Part shown: positions 31,912 to 44,446 of the stretch, in pieces
Layout of the letters: each line of letters begins with the position of its first letter
Position numbering within the stretch: position 1 is the first letter of the stretch
Origin: Youngiibacter fragilis 232.1
GTDB lineage: Bacteria > Bacillota > Clostridia > Clostridiales > Clostridiaceae
Assembly (NCBI RefSeq): GCF_000495435.3
Contig: NZ_AXUN02000172.1
Coordinates: 41,946-105,945 of the forward strand
DNA length: 64,000 bases
Reading direction: 5' to 3'
Notes under the pieces: model-generated
The model's input: the letters and a program-made list of their open reading frames with translations, nothing else
What the model was told of the DNA's origin: nothing
Databases searched by the model: none
Program-made: the position numbers and the translations under genes

Positions 31912-32063
31912 GAACTTTAATTCAGTCCCGAGAGGCTGAGAAGAGATTGCGAAATGAATAGTGCAATGGAAAGGATGCGACGGTTAATACCGGAGTGTCA
32001 TATCCATGCAATCAGGAAAGATTCGTAAATCCTTTTTTGCCGCGGTGAAAAAGGATTTTTTGT
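31912..32063 (+). ncRNA. PyrR-binding attenuator leader of the pyr operon
   Basis: The PyrR recognition hairpin is at 31922-31939 (CAGTCCCGAGAGGCTG, matching the ARUCCNGNGAGGYU motif). A terminator follows: AAATCCTTTTT (32027-32037) pairs with AAAAAGGATTT (32048-32058), then TTTT. When UMP is high, PyrR would stabilise the anti-antiterminator and stop transcription before pyrC. The intervening bases would form the antiterminator. Confidence 0.88.
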
Positions 32064-32118
32064 TATATTGCAGGCATTTTTTAGTGAAATCGGGAATTCA
32101 TTCCGGAAAGGACAATGT

Positions 32119-33405
32119 ATGGCGAAGATACTGATCAAGAATGCTAGGACAGCAAAAGGCGATGAACTTGTAAAGGCCGACATCCTCATTGAGGATGGAC
32201 TCATAGTTTCAGCAGGAGGAGAGATCGCTGAAGAGGGAGACTTCGAGGTGATCGAGGCAAAGGGTAAGCTTCTTGCACCCGGCTTCATAGATGTCCACGT
32301 TCATCTGAGGGAGCCTGGATTTGAATACAAGGAAACACTCAGGACAGGAACAAGGGCCGCTGCAATGGGAGGTTACACGACCATATTCGCCATGCCTAAC
32401 ACCAATCCCTGTCCGGACAATGAGGAGGTCATTGGAAAGCTCATTGATAAGTGCAGGACGGATGCTCTCATAAATGTCGGGTTCTACAGCAGCATCACAA
32501 AGGGAGAAAAAGGATCTGAGCTTGTAGACTTCAGGGCAATGATGGAGGCCGGAGCCGTTGGATTTACAGATGATGGCAAGGGGATACAGGAAGCAGGCTT
32601 AATGTATGAAGCAATGGAGCGCGTAAACGAAGCCGGAGGAATAATCGCAGCACACTGCGAGGATGAGTCCATGCTGTTCGGCGGATATGTGCATGAAGGC
32701 GAGTATGCAAGGAAGAATGGCCACAAGGGCATAATGTCCCTTGTAGAGGACCTTCAGATAATGAGGGATACGGCTCTCGCTGAAAAGACAGGAGCAAGGT
32801 ATCATATATGCCACATGAGCACCAAGGAAGGCGTTGAGATCCTCAGAAGGTCGAAGGCAAAGGGTGCCAGAGTCACAGGAGAGGCTTCTCCGCACCACCT
32901 GCTCCTGACAGACATGGACCTTAAGGAGCATGGAAACTGGAAGATGAATCCTCCCTTAAGAAGCTCAGAGGACAGGAAGGCTCTCATTAAAGGGGTCAAG
33001 GACGGTACGATAGACTGCATAGCGACTGACCATGCACCGCATGGTGCTGAAGAGAAGGAAAGAGGTCTTGAGAAATCACCATTCGGGATAGTAGGACTTG
33101 AAACAGCTTTCCCGCTTCTTTACACGAACCTTGTGCTCAAGGGGGAAGTCACACTTGAGAGGCTTCTGTACCTTATGACTGAAGGGCCTTCAAAGGTGTT
33201 CGGACTGAAGCAGGGGGTCCTTTCACCGGGAGCACCTGCTGACCTGGTACTCATAGACCTTGAGGATGAATGGACAATAGACTCGGAGAAATTCGAGTCC
33301 AAGGGAAAGAATACGCCATTTGACGGCTGGACAGTTACGTCCAGGATCGATACAGTGATTTGCGGCGGAAAAATTGTCAACATAGGAGGAAACTTGAATG
33401 GATAA
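32119..33405 (+). CDS. pyrC: Dihydroorotase
   Basis: About 428 residues. Type I dihydroorotase signatures: GFIDVHVHLREPG (metal HxH), FAMPNTNP, then IAAHCEDE, YHICHMST, ASPHHLLLTD and DCIATDHAPH with the catalytic Asp. It cyclises carbamoyl aspartate to dihydroorotate. The start at 32119 has AAAGGAC upstream; the frame opens earlier, within the attenuator. First gene of a seven-gene pyr operon. Confidence 0.95.
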   Translation: MAKILIKNARTAKGDELVKADILIEDGLIVSAGGEIAEEGDFEVIEAKGKLLAPGFIDVHVHLREPGFEYKETLRTGTRAAAMGGYTTIFAMPNTNPCPDNEEVIGKLIDKCRTDALINVGFYSSITKGEKGSELVDFRAMMEAGAVGFTDDGKGIQEAGLMYEAMERVNEAGGIIAAHCEDESMLFGGYVHEGEYARKNGHKGIMSLVEDLQIMRDTALAEKTGARYHICHMSTKEGVEILRRSKAKGARVTGEASPHHLLLTDMDLKEHGNWKMNPPLRSSEDRKALIKGVKDGTIDCIATDHAPHGAEEKERGLEKSPFGIVGLETAFPLLYTNLVLKGEVTLERLLYLMTEGPSKVFGLKQGVLSPGAPADLVLIDLEDEWTIDSEKFESKGKNTPFDGWTVTSRIDTVICGGKIVNIGGNLNG

Positions 33406-34480
33406 AATGCTCATCCTGGAAGACGGAACATGTTTCAGGGGAAAGGCTTTCGGAAGCCTTAAGGATGCCTACGGTGAGGTTGTGTTCACGACATCAATGA
33501 CAGGTTATCAGGAACTGCTCACTGACCAGAGCTTTCTTGGACAGATGGTGGTCATGACTTATCCGATGATAGGCAACTACGGGATAAACAGGGACGACTA
33601 TGAGGCTGTAAGACCTATACTCCATGCGTTCATAGTCAGGGACCTTTGTGACGAGCCGTCTAACTTCAGGATGAACAGGACACTTGATGACTATCTCCTA
33701 AAGATGGATATTCCGGGCCTGTATGGAATAGATACAAGGAAGCTCACCAAGCACATAAGGGAAAAGGGAGCGGTAAAAGGCTGCATCGTGAGCAGCGACC
33801 TGTCCCTTGAGGAGGCAATGGAGCGCCTCAACGCATTCGAGCCTTTCCATGACCACATCGCAAGGTGCTCTATAAAGACGCCGTTTGAGGTTCCGGGCAA
33901 CGGGAAAAGGGTCGTACTCCTTGACCTCGGAATGAAGCAGAGCATCCTCAAGGAGCTTGGGGCCATGGGCTTTCATGTCAATGTGGTACCTCACGATACG
34001 AAGGCTGAGGAAATCATGGAATACAATCCGGATGGCATAATGCTCTCCAACGGTCCCGGGGATCCGAAGGATGCTCTGGGTGTGGTCGAGGAGATCAGAA
34101 AGCTGCTTCCTAAGGTTCCGGTTTTCGGAATCTGCATGGGACATCAGCTGCTTTCCCTTGCCTGCGGTGCGGACACAAGGAAGATGAAGTTCGGGCACAG
34201 GGGCGGAAACAACCCGGTAAAGGACCTGGAGACAGGTAAGATAATGATAACGAGCCAGAACCATGGATATGTGGTTGACATGAATACCATTGAAGGAACG
34301 GGACTTGTGGTGACCCACAAGTGCGTGAACGAGGGCAGCATAGAAGGTGTCAGGCACACGAAGTACAATGCCTTTTCTGTGCAGTTCCATCCTGAGAGCT
34401 CACCTGGACCCACGGACGCAAAAAGAATATTCCTTAAGTTCAAGGAAGCCATGAATGCAGGAGGACCAAAGAATGCCTAA
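33398..34480 (+). CDS. carA: Carbamoyl phosphate synthase small subunit
   Basis: A 360-residue glutamine amidotransferase subunit. The N-terminal domain is followed by a class I GATase with GICMGHQLL (nucleophile Cys), and HPESSPGP with the His-Glu pair. It supplies ammonia to CarB. The ATG overlaps pyrC by 8 bp and has AGGAGGAAAC upstream. In this setting it is the pyrimidine-specific paralogue (pyrAA). Confidence 0.97.
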   Translation: MDKMLILEDGTCFRGKAFGSLKDAYGEVVFTTSMTGYQELLTDQSFLGQMVVMTYPMIGNYGINRDDYEAVRPILHAFIVRDLCDEPSNFRMNRTLDDYLLKMDIPGLYGIDTRKLTKHIREKGAVKGCIVSSDLSLEEAMERLNAFEPFHDHIARCSIKTPFEVPGNGKRVVLLDLGMKQSILKELGAMGFHVNVVPHDTKAEEIMEYNPDGIMLSNGPGDPKDALGVVEEIRKLLPKVPVFGICMGHQLLSLACGADTRKMKFGHRGGNNPVKDLETGKIMITSQNHGYVVDMNTIEGTGLVVTHKCVNEGSIEGVRHTKYNAFSVQFHPESSPGPTDAKRIFLKFKEAMNAGGPKNA

Positions 34481-37400
34481 GAGAGAAGACCTGAAGAAGA
34501 TACTTGTAATAGGTTCAGGACCGATTATAATCGGCCAGGCTGCAGAATTCGATTATGCAGGAACCCAGGCGTGCACAGCCCTCCGGGAGGAAGGGATAAG
34601 CGTAGTCCTTGTCAATTCCAATCCGGCAACGATAATGACAGACAGGGAGATGGCGGACAAGGTATACATGGAGCCGCTGTCAAAGGAATTCATAAAGAGG
34701 ATATTAAGGAAGGAAAGGCCACAGGCCATACTTCCGTCCCTTGGAGGCCAGACGGGACTGAACATGGCTGTTGAGCTTCATGAGGATGGAATCCTGGATG
34801 AGCTCGGGATCGAGATACTTGGTACGGACCTTGAAGCCATAAAGAAGGCAGAGGACAGGGAGCTATTCAGGAACCTGATGAAGAAGATCGGCGAGCCTGT
34901 GCCGCCATCCTTCATAGCTGACAGCGTCCAGGGCGCACTGAACTTTGCAAGGGAAATAGGTTTTCCGGTAATAGTCAGGCCCGCATTCACACTTGGAGGT
35001 ACCGGAGGAGGCATATGCAGGGATGAAGCTGAGCTGAAGGTTACTGTCGAGAACGGACTTTCACTGTCACCTGTGAACCAGTGCCTGATAGAGATGTCAA
35101 TCGCCGGCTGGAAGGAAATCGAGTTCGAGGTAATGAGGGATGCCAACGATACCGCCATAGCGGTATGTTCAATGGAAAACTTCGACCCGGTGGGTATCCA
35201 TACAGGCGACTCCATTGTAGTTGCACCCTGCCAGACACTTACTGACAAGGAACTCCAGATGCTTAGGGATGCTTCCCTCAAGATAATAAGGGCACTGAAG
35301 ATAAAAGGCGGCTGCAATGTCCAGCTTGCGCTTCATCCGGATTCCTTCGACTACTACATAATAGAAGTAAATCCGAGGGTTTCCAGGTCTTCAGCCCTGG
35401 CATCGAAGGCAACGGGCTACCCTATAGCAAAGATTGCGGCAAAGATCGCACTGGGACTGAACCTTGACGAGATGCTCAATCCAGTCACCGGAGTCTCATA
35501 TGCATGCTTCGAGCCGGCACTTGACTACATAGCGCTGAAGCTCCCAAGGTTCGCCTTTGACAAGTTCAGGTTTGCAAACAGGAAGCTGGGGACCCAGATG
35601 AAGGCGACAGGAGAGGTCATGTCCCTTGGAAGGACCTTCGAGGAGGCACTTCTCAAGGCTGTAAGGTCCCTCGAGATAAAGACAGAATACCTTGACCTTA
35701 GGAAATACAGGAAGGCAGACGATGAAAAGCTTGTGAAGCTTCTGGGTCGTGCTGAGGATGAAAGGCTGTTCGTGATCTACGAGCTGCTGAGAAGAGGCAA
35801 GTCCGTGGACCTGATCCATGAGGCTACCCTGATTGATGAGTTCTTCCTAAGCAAGATAAGGAAGATAGTCGCCATGGAGAATACCATAAGGGAAGGAAGC
35901 CTGTCAGACGTCCTCTACGAAGCGAAGAGGATGGGATTCTCCGACAAGACCATAGCTGAGATCAAGGAAATTGATCTTGATGATGTTGTGGATGCGAGGA
36001 AGGAAAAGGGAATTATACCGGTATTCAAGATGGTGGATACCTGCGCCGGAGAGTTCAGCTCAGAAACACCTTATTACTACTCCACATATGAGGAAGAGAA
36101 TGAATCCGTGAAGAGCGGAAAGGAAAGCATAATAGTACTTGGGTCAGGCCCCATAAGGATAGGACAGGGTGTTGAGTTTGACTACGCGACGGTCCATTGT
36201 GTCTGGTCCATCAAGGACTTCGGCTATGAAGCGATAATCATAAACAACAATCCGGAGACGGTATCAACTGACTTCTCGATATCCGACAAGCTCTACTTCG
36301 AGCCTCTCACTGTCGAGGATGTCATGAACATAGTGGACCTCGAGCAGCCTAAGGGTGTTATTGTCCAGTTCGGAGGACAGACAGCCATAAATCTGGCTGA
36401 AGGTCTGCAGAAGAGAGGGGTCAAAATTCTCGGCACCACCCTTGAGAGCATAGACCTTGCGGAAGACAGGGATATGTTCGAGAAGAAGCTCAAGGAGCTT
36501 GGAATTCCAATGCCGAAGGGAGATATGGCGGTAAGTGTGGAAAAAGCTCTGGAAGTGGCGGCTGAAATAGGATATCCTGTACTTGCAAGGCCGTCGTATG
36601 TGCTTGGCGGCAGGAACATGGAGATAATCTACACGAAAGAGCATCTCGCGGACTACATGGAGAGGAACATCTCTGAAAACGGAACGGACCCGATCCTCAT
36701 AGACAGGTATCTTGTGGGTAAGGAAGTCGAGGTTGATGCCATCTGTGACGGCAGTAATGTCATGATCCCCGGAATCATGGAGCATATAGAAAGGGCGGGA
36801 GTCCATTCCGGCGATTCCATGGCGGTATACCCTCCATTCAAGATATCAGAGGAATGCAAGAGGACGATTACCGACTACACTGAGAGGATTGGGACAGGCC
36901 TTGGTATAGTAGGTCTCTACAACATACAGTTTGTAGTGGAGAAGAGCGGGGAAGTGTTCGTGCTTGAGGTTAATCCAAGAAGCTCCAGGACAGTGCCATT
37001 CCTTTCCAAGATAACAGGGATAAACATGGGAGATGTGGCGACAAAGGCCATACTTGGCAGGAACCTTATCGAGCAGGGTGTGCCTCTCGGACTCCTCAGG
37101 GAGAAGGAGGGCTATGCAGTAAAGATGCCGGTGTTCTCGTTCTCCAAGCTCAGGAAGGTCGATATCGCACTTGGGCCTGAGATGAAATCGACAGGCGAGG
37201 CAATAGGGATCGACAGGACCCTTGAGAAAGCCCTCTACAAGGCACTTGTAGCTGCAGGGTTCAAGATGCCGGAATACGGCAAGGTACTGTTTACCATAGG
37301 TGACAGGGACAAGGAAGAGGCCCTGAAGGTAGCCAAAGGCTTCAGGGATATCGGATACTCCATAGTAGCCACAGAAGGTACAAAGAAGTTCCTTGAGGCG

Positions 37401-37652
37401 AACGGAGTTCAGGCAAAGTACGTTTCCAAGATAGGGGATCCCGGAAAGACAGTAATAGATGTCATCAGGAGAAGAGAAGTCCAGTTTGTCGTGAACACCT
37501 TCACTGAAGGGGGCAAGGACAAGATGACGGACGGCTTCAAGATGAGAAGGGAATCTGTCGAGAACAACATACCATGCCTGACATCGCTTGATACGGCGGA
37601 AGCGGTGCTGAAGGTGCTTGAATCAAGGAGCTTCAGCCTCGACAACATATAG
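34473..37652 (+). CDS. carB: Carbamoyl phosphate synthase large subunit
   Basis: About 1059 residues with two homologous ATP-grasp halves ([21 protein letters not shown] and [20 protein letters not shown]) and a C-terminal MGS-like allosteric domain (residues about 935 on) where UMP or PRPP would bind. It makes carbamoyl phosphate from bicarbonate, ammonia and 2 ATP. The ATG at 34473 has GGAGG upstream and overlaps carA. Confidence 0.98.
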   Translation: MPKREDLKKILVIGSGPIIIGQAAEFDYAGTQACTALREEGISVVLVNSNPATIMTDREMADKVYMEPLSKEFIKRILRKERPQAILPSLGGQTGLNMAVELHEDGILDELGIEILGTDLEAIKKAEDRELFRNLMKKIGEPVPPSFIADSVQGALNFAREIGFPVIVRPAFTLGGTGGGICRDEAELKVTVENGLSLSPVNQCLIEMSIAGWKEIEFEVMRDANDTAIAVCSMENFDPVGIHTGDSIVVAPCQTLTDKELQMLRDASLKIIRALKIKGGCNVQLALHPDSFDYYIIEVNPRVSRSSALASKATGYPIAKIAAKIALGLNLDEMLNPVTGVSYACFEPALDYIALKLPRFAFDKFRFANRKLGTQMKATGEVMSLGRTFEEALLKAVRSLEIKTEYLDLRKYRKADDEKLVKLLGRAEDERLFVIYELLRRGKSVDLIHEATLIDEFFLSKIRKIVAMENTIREGSLSDVLYEAKRMGFSDKTIAEIKEIDLDDVVDARKEKGIIPVFKMVDTCAGEFSSETPYYYSTYEEENESVKSGKESIIVLGSGPIRIGQGVEFDYATVHCVWSIKDFGYEAIIINNNPETVSTDFSISDKLYFEPLTVEDVMNIVDLEQPKGVIVQFGGQTAINLAEGLQKRGVKILGTTLESIDLAEDRDMFEKKLKELGIPMPKGDMAVSVEKALEVAAEIGYPVLARPSYVLGGRNMEIIYTKEHLADYMERNISENGTDPILIDRYLVGKEVEVDAICDGSNVMIPGIMEHIERAGVHSGDSMAVYPPFKISEECKRTITDYTERIGTGLGIVGLYNIQFVVEKSGEVFVLEVNPRSSRTVPFLSKITGINMGDVATKAILGRNLIEQGVPLGLLREKEGYAVKMPVFSFSKLRKVDIALGPEMKSTGEAIGIDRTLEKALYKALVAAGFKMPEYGKVLFTIGDRDKEEALKVAKGFRDIGYSIVATEGTKKFLEANGVQAKYVSKIGDPGKTVIDVIRRREVQFVVNTFTEGGKDKMTDGFKMRRESVENNIPCLTSLDTAEAVLKVLESRSFSLDNI

Positions 37653-37668
37653 ATTCTGGAGGTGCGGA

Positions 37669-40047
<2,379 letters not shown>

Positions 40048-40049
40048 CA

Positions 40050-40679
40050 ATGAAGGAACTTGCAAAGGCGCTTCTTAAGATAAAGGCGGTAAGCCTTTCT
40101 CCTGAAAAGCCGTTCACATGGGCATCAGGCATAAAATCACCGATATACTGCGACAACAGGCTTATCCTTTCCTATAAGGAAGAGAGGGAGCTCACCCTCA
40201 ATGAGATGAAAAGGGTGGTAAGCGAGAAGTACCCTGAAGCGGAATGCCTTATGGGCACCGCCACGGCAGGTATCCCTCATGCTGCGATAGTCGCATGGGA
40301 GCTCGGGATCCCGATGGGTTTCGTTAGGGGCAAGGCAAAGGACCACGGCAAGGAGAACAGGATAGAGGGCAAGGTATTCCCAGGCATGAAGACTGTGGTG
40401 ATAGAGGACCTGATATCTACGGCAGGTTCATCTGTTGATGCTGTGAACGCACTCAGGGAAGCAGGCTGCGATGTTTTGGGGATAGTCTCCATATTCACCT
40501 ACAATCTGAAGAAGGGTGAAGAGACACTCAAAAAGAATGATGTGGAGAACACATCACTCACAGACTATGACGAGCTGATCGAAGCCGCAATTGAAGACAA
40601 CTATATTGAGAGCGCTTCATTGGCAAAGCTCATGGAGTGGAAAAAGGATCCTTCAAACGAAGATTGGATGACAAAATGA
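40050..40679 (+). CDS. pyrE: Orotate phosphoribosyltransferase
   Basis: A 209-residue type I PRTase. Orotate contacts lie in FTWASGIKSPIYCDNR, and the PRPP-binding loop is TVVIEDLISTAGSS. It makes OMP from orotate and PRPP. It is the last gene of the pyr operon, ended by the terminator at 40684-40703. The operon contains no pyrB (aspartate transcarbamylase) and no pyrR. Confidence 0.97.
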   Translation: MKELAKALLKIKAVSLSPEKPFTWASGIKSPIYCDNRLILSYKEERELTLNEMKRVVSEKYPEAECLMGTATAGIPHAAIVAWELGIPMGFVRGKAKDHGKENRIEGKVFPGMKTVVIEDLISTAGSSVDAVNALREAGCDVLGIVSIFTYNLKKGEETLKKNDVENTSLTDYDELIEAAIEDNYIESASLAKLMEWKKDPSNEDWMTK

Positions 40680-40683
40680 TGAT

Positions 40684-40703
40684 AGGGGCGAAAAGCCCCT
40701 TTT
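40684..40703 (+). terminator. Terminator of the pyr operon
   Basis: AGGGGC / GCCCCT with a GAAAA loop, followed by TTTT. Confidence 0.85.
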
Positions 40704-40740
40704 CTGTTGGGGTATGGGAACTTCCTCCAGGAAATTCCTG

Positions 40741-40769
40741 TTGCGAAACCATATTGCCTTTGGTAGAAT
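40741..40769 (+). promoter_or_regulatory. Promoter of the metG T-box transcript
   Basis: TTGCGA (40741-40746), 17 bp, TAGAAT (40764-40769). Confidence 0.65.
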
Positions 40770-40775
40770 AAGTCA

Positions 40776-41031
40776 TGGAAAGCCTTGATGAGAAGAGTAG
40801 CGCATTGGTATTTGCTTAAGAGAGCCCTGGTTTGGTGTGACAGGGTGCAGTTAATGCAGTGAAAATGACCTCGGAGCATGTGCCCGGTAAAAAGGACACA
40901 CGGCAGCAACCGTTATATTGCATAAGGTGGCTTTGTCACCTTTCGAGGCGTAATCCGTGAGGCTTGCGCGAACTGGAGTGGTAACACGTTTAAAGACGTC
41001 TCTATGGCATCGCCATAGGGCTTTTTCATTT
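40776..41031 (+). ncRNA. T-box riboswitch (Met) controlling metG
   Basis: Stem I carries GATGAGAAGAGTAG (K-turn and S-turn bases), a distal AGAGAG loop, and a likely AUG specifier at 40865-40867 followed by A. The T-box bulge region is at 40973-40986 (AACTGGAGTGGTAACACG), where TGGT (40979-40982) would pair with the ACCA end of uncharged tRNA-Met. The terminator is CTATGGC/GCCATAG (41002-41018) with CTTTTTC. Uncharged tRNA-Met would favour antitermination and raise synthetase expression. Confidence 0.85.
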
Positions 41032-41050
41032 TTAAGGGAGGATTTTTCAA

Positions 41051-42970
41051 ATGAACACCTATTATATCACGACCCCAATCTATTACCCGTCTGCAAACCT
41101 GCATATAGGAAACACCTATACTACTGTTGCAGCTGACGCCCTTGCAAGGTACAAAAGGAAGGCAGGCTTCGATGTCATGTTCCTGACGGGATCAGACGAG
41201 CACGGCCAGAAGATACAGAGGATTGCCGAGGAAAAGGGCGTAAAGCCGATAGAGTATGTTGACGGCATAGTCGAAGGGATAAAGGAACTGTGGAAGCTAA
41301 TGAACATAAGCTACGACAAGTTCATAAGGACCACCGACGATTACCATATCAAGGCTGTCCAGGACATATTCAAGAAGCTCTATGACAAGGGTGACATCTA
41401 CAAGAGCGTATACGAGGGCTGGTATTGTACTCCTGATGAAGCATTCTGGACGGATACCCAGATAGTTGACGGGAAGTGCCCTGACTGCGGAAGACCTGTC
41501 GAGAAGGCCAAGGAAGAGGCTTATTTCTTCAAGATGAGCAAGTACGCTGACAGACTGATCAAGCACATTGAGGACAACCCGGAGTTCATCCAGCCTGAAT
41601 CAAGGAAGAACGAGATGCTGAACAACTTCCTTAAGCCAGGCCTGCAGGACCTTTGCGTTTCAAGGACCAGCTTCGACTGGGGAATACCTGTGTCATTTGA
41701 CACTGAACACGTTGTTTATGTATGGATAGATGCCCTTTCCAACTATATTACTGCACTTGGCTACGGCTCGGAGAACGAAGAGAATTACAGGAAGTACTGG
41801 CCTGCGGACGTCCACCTCATAGGAAAGGACATCCTGAGGTTCCATACTATATACTGGCCGATAATGCTAATGGCACTTGATGTAGAGCTTCCCAAGCAGG
41901 TGTTCGGACACGGCTGGCTGCTTGTTGACGGCGGCAAGATGTCAAAGTCAAAGGGCAATGTTGTTGACCCTGTTGTCCTTGTCGAGCACTTCGGGGTGGA
42001 TCCTGTCAGATACTTCCTTCTAAGGGAGATACCGTTTGGAAATGACGGACTATTCAACAATGAGACTTTCATAAAGAAGACCAATGCGGACCTTGCCAAT
42101 GACCTGGGCAACCTGCTTTCAAGGACTGTGGCCATGGTTTCCAAGTATTTCGGAGGCACGATACCATCAGGGTCATTCTCCGGAGATTATGACGAAGAGC
42201 TGAAGACCCTTGCGCTTTCGACACCGAAGCTGGTTGAGGAATCAATAGGAAACCTCAGGATACCAGAAGCGCTTGGTCATATATGGACGCTCATCGGCAG
42301 GGCCAACAAGTACATCGATGAAACGACTCCATGGATACTGGCAAGGGATGAGGAAAAGAAAGACAGGCTTGGAACGATACTCTACAACCTGCTTGAAGCC
42401 TTGAGGTTCTCAGCAGCGCTGGTCGAGCCTTTCCTGCCTGATACTGCAGAGAGGATAAGGGAGCAGATCAATGCTGATGACCTTTCCTTCGGAAGCCTTG
42501 CATCCTTCAGCGGAACAAAAGAAGGAAGCAGCGTGAAACCGGGCAATGCCATATTCCCGAGGATCGACATGGAAAAGAAGCTTGAGGAGCTTGCAAAGCT
42601 CTCTGCAAAGCCTGAAGAGAAGAAGGTTGAATTCAGACCACTGAAGGAAGAGATTACTATTGAAGACTTTGCAAAGCTTGACCTGAGGGTAGGCAGGATA
42701 ATTTCTGCTGAGCCTGTCAAGGGAGCTAAGAAGCTCCTGAGGCTGAAGGTGGATATCGGCGGAATGGAGAAGCAGGTAATTTCAGGGATAGCTGAGCACA
42801 AGAAGCCGGAAGAGCTTGTCGGCACCAACATAATCCTTGTTGCCAACCTTAAGCCTGCAAAGCTCAGGGGCGAGCTTTCCGAAGGAATGATACTGGCCGC
42901 ATCAACAGCTGATGGGAAGAACCTGTACATTGTAACATCGGAAGGTGAACCTGGAACTGAGGTCAGATAA
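41051..42970 (+). CDS. metG: Methionyl-tRNA synthetase
   Basis: A 639-residue class I synthetase. The HIGH-type motif is NLHIGN, zinc-binding cysteines are in CTPDEAFW and CPDCG, and KMSKSKGN is the KMSKS loop. The C-terminal 105 residues form a tRNA-binding EMAP-II-like domain (DLRVGRIISAEPVKGAKKLL), as in dimeric bacterial MetRS. Transcription is controlled by the T-box leader, and GGGAGG lies 8-9 nt before the ATG. Confidence 0.97.
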   Translation: MNTYYITTPIYYPSANLHIGNTYTTVAADALARYKRKAGFDVMFLTGSDEHGQKIQRIAEEKGVKPIEYVDGIVEGIKELWKLMNISYDKFIRTTDDYHIKAVQDIFKKLYDKGDIYKSVYEGWYCTPDEAFWTDTQIVDGKCPDCGRPVEKAKEEAYFFKMSKYADRLIKHIEDNPEFIQPESRKNEMLNNFLKPGLQDLCVSRTSFDWGIPVSFDTEHVVYVWIDALSNYITALGYGSENEENYRKYWPADVHLIGKDILRFHTIYWPIMLMALDVELPKQVFGHGWLLVDGGKMSKSKGNVVDPVVLVEHFGVDPVRYFLLREIPFGNDGLFNNETFIKKTNADLANDLGNLLSRTVAMVSKYFGGTIPSGSFSGDYDEELKTLALSTPKLVEESIGNLRIPEALGHIWTLIGRANKYIDETTPWILARDEEKKDRLGTILYNLLEALRFSAALVEPFLPDTAERIREQINADDLSFGSLASFSGTKEGSSVKPGNAIFPRIDMEKKLEELAKLSAKPEEKKVEFRPLKEEITIEDFAKLDLRVGRIISAEPVKGAKKLLRLKVDIGGMEKQVISGIAEHKKPEELVGTNIILVANLKPAKLRGELSEGMILAASTADGKNLYIVTSEGEPGTEVR

Positions 42971-43036
42971 CAGAACTGGTATCAGTCTCCAGCGCATCAT
43001 GCATTATCTTAAGCATAATATTTTCAGTATAAAAAA

Positions 43037-43076
43037 TGAAGGGAATCCGGGAATCGGATTTCCTTCACTTTTTTAT
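43037..43076 (+). terminator. Terminator after metG
   Basis: A 13-bp stem (43037-43049 with 43055-43067, one G-U pair), followed by CTTTTTTAT. Confidence 0.88.
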
Positions 43077-43142
43077 ATGATATCTGGCATGCCTGAGTGA
43101 ACTTGTCCCATTCTTAAGGTACAGGCTGGGTGACATAGTCAC

Positions 43143-43188
43143 AGACCAATTAAGAGACCAATTAAGAGACCATTAACAGACCATTATG
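43143..43188. repeat. Four phased direct repeats upstream of the orphan PyrR leader
   Basis: AGACCAATTAAG twice exactly, then AGACCATTAAC and AGACCATTATG. The 11-12 bp period keeps units on one DNA face. The array ends 7 bp before the -35 element. Confidence 0.8.
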
Positions 43189-43195
43189 AATGTTG

Positions 43196-43224
43196 TTGAC
43201 AATATGAGTCCAATAGTATACAAT
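43196..43224 (+). promoter_or_regulatory. Promoter of the orphan PyrR leader
   Basis: TTGACA (43196-43201), 17 bp, TACAAT (43219-43224). Confidence 0.75.
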
Positions 43225-43229
43225 TCATT

Positions 43230-43430
43230 AGAACTTTAACTCAGTCCCGTGAGGCTGAAAAGATTGCAGCCAGAATATAGCTTAAGGAGCCAAACCTATG
43301 CTGAAGATGCAATACAAGTTCAAAATGGAGAATCCTGCAGCTTATTGAAAGGCATTGCAGCCCGGTAGGGAGCTGCGGATGATACCCATCTGTGAAACAG
43401 AGGTTTCACTGGCAGGGTCTTTTTTTTTGC
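43230..43430 (+). ncRNA. PyrR-binding attenuator leader without a downstream gene
   Basis: The leader starts with AGAACTTTAACTCAGTCCCG and GAGGCTGA (PyrR motif 43241-43258), nearly the same as the pyr operon leader. It ends in a strong terminator: GTGAAAC-AGAG-GTTTCAC (43392-43409) inside an ACCC/GGGT stem, then nine T. The next plus-strand gene (tatD) is over 1 kb away and the adjacent gene is on the minus strand. Within the leader a 16-codon ORF (43298-43348, with AAGGAG 8 nt upstream) could be translated. Confidence 0.72.
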
Positions 43431-43436
43431 CATTTT

Positions 43437-44126
43437 TCAGGATTTCAGTGCAATCTTCCTCACTTCGGGGAGGTCAAGTATCCTTATAAGGTCACCCTTC
43501 ATGCTTATGAGCCCATCCCTTGAGAGATTAGCAAGCTCCCTTGAAAGCGAAGGCCTTTGCACTCCGAGGGTCTCAGCCCAGTATTTCTTGGTAAAGGGGA
43601 TCTTTATTGAGAGGCTTCCCCTTTCTTCATGTATGGAATAAAGGTATTCACATATCTTTTCACGGAGCGTCTTAAGGGTAACCTCCCTTATCCTCTGTGT
43701 AAGCATGTATGTCCTGCCCGAAAGTGACTTCAGGAACAGCTCAAGGAAATTTTCATTCATTCTGCATAGCATTAGAACTGAGGACTTTTCCATCTCGAGC
43801 ACGATTATGTCAGACTTTGCGAAGGCGCTCATCTGGTGCCGGTCATGTCCTGAAAACACCACTCCTGCACCGATGACCTCATCCTTCTCGACATCCATGA
43901 GAAGGAGCATCTTGCCGGAAGGGTCTATCTTCTGGACTTCGATAGTACCGCTCAGAAGAAGGAATATGGTATTGCACTCATCACCCTGGATGAACAGATA
44001 CTCTTCCTTTTGATATGTCCTGAGGTTATAATTTAAGTTGTTCAGCACGTCGTCAAGCTCTTCGTTTGTAAAGGTGCTGAAGAGAGGGTTTTCCCTTATG
44101 AGCTCTAATGTCGGTCTTTTCTTCAT
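43437..44126 (-). CDS. Crp/Fnr-family transcriptional regulator
   Basis: A 229-residue regulator with an N-terminal cyclic-nucleotide-binding-like domain (residues about 12-125, with the FIQGDECNTIFLLLSG strand turn), a dimer helix and a C-terminal HTH (KKYWAETLGVQRPSLSRELANL). Unlike the gene at 695 it has no N-terminal cysteine cluster, and it lacks clear cAMP phosphate-binding residues. The signal is unknown. AAGGAG lies upstream of the ATG. Its 3' end faces the orphan PyrR leader. Confidence 0.9.
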   Translation of the reverse strand: MKKRPTLELIRENPLFSTFTNEELDDVLNNLNYNLRTYQKEEYLFIQGDECNTIFLLLSGTIEVQKIDPSGKMLLLMDVEKDEVIGAGVVFSGHDRHQMSAFAKSDIIVLEMEKSSVLMLCRMNENFLELFLKSLSGRTYMLTQRIREVTLKTLREKICEYLYSIHEERGSLSIKIPFTKKYWAETLGVQRPSLSRELANLSRDGLISMKGDLIRILDLPEVRKIALKS

Positions 44127-44185
44127 GACTATCTCCTTGATGCTGCAAAATGAAGGAAATCATGCAAGGCAGCACTTTAAGTTTA

Positions 44186-44215
44186 AGTATATCATACGGA
44201 AGGCAAATCACTCAA
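44186..44215 (-). promoter_or_regulatory. Promoter of the Crp-family gene
   Basis: Minus strand: TTGAGT (44210-44215), 18 bp, TATACT (44186-44191). Confidence 0.6.
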
Positions 44216-44446
44216 TTTAACCTAAAAAAGGCCATTTTGTTACAGAAATCTGACAAAATAGAGACAAAAATGAAATGTTAACACCTGTAAAGATGTCTTC
44301 ACAACTGAAATTAGCATTGGTAATCAAAGGGTTTTTAAAAATGTTACGAAAATATGAATATTCGCCGTAAATATTTACAATTTATTCATATGTATGAAGA
44401 TGTGAAGAACCGGAGACTTGGATCATGAATCGAGAGGAATGTAAAA
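44216..44446. other. Divergent intergenic region before tatD
   Basis: AT-rich. It holds an imperfect hairpin, ATTTTGT.CAGA against TCTGACAAAAT (44234-44259), but no clear tatD promoter. Confidence 0.4.

Noticed and set aside
44234..44259. Imperfect hairpin read as a small-RNA terminator
   Set aside because: No promoter or transcript unit can be assigned on either strand, so it is left as an unexplained dyad.
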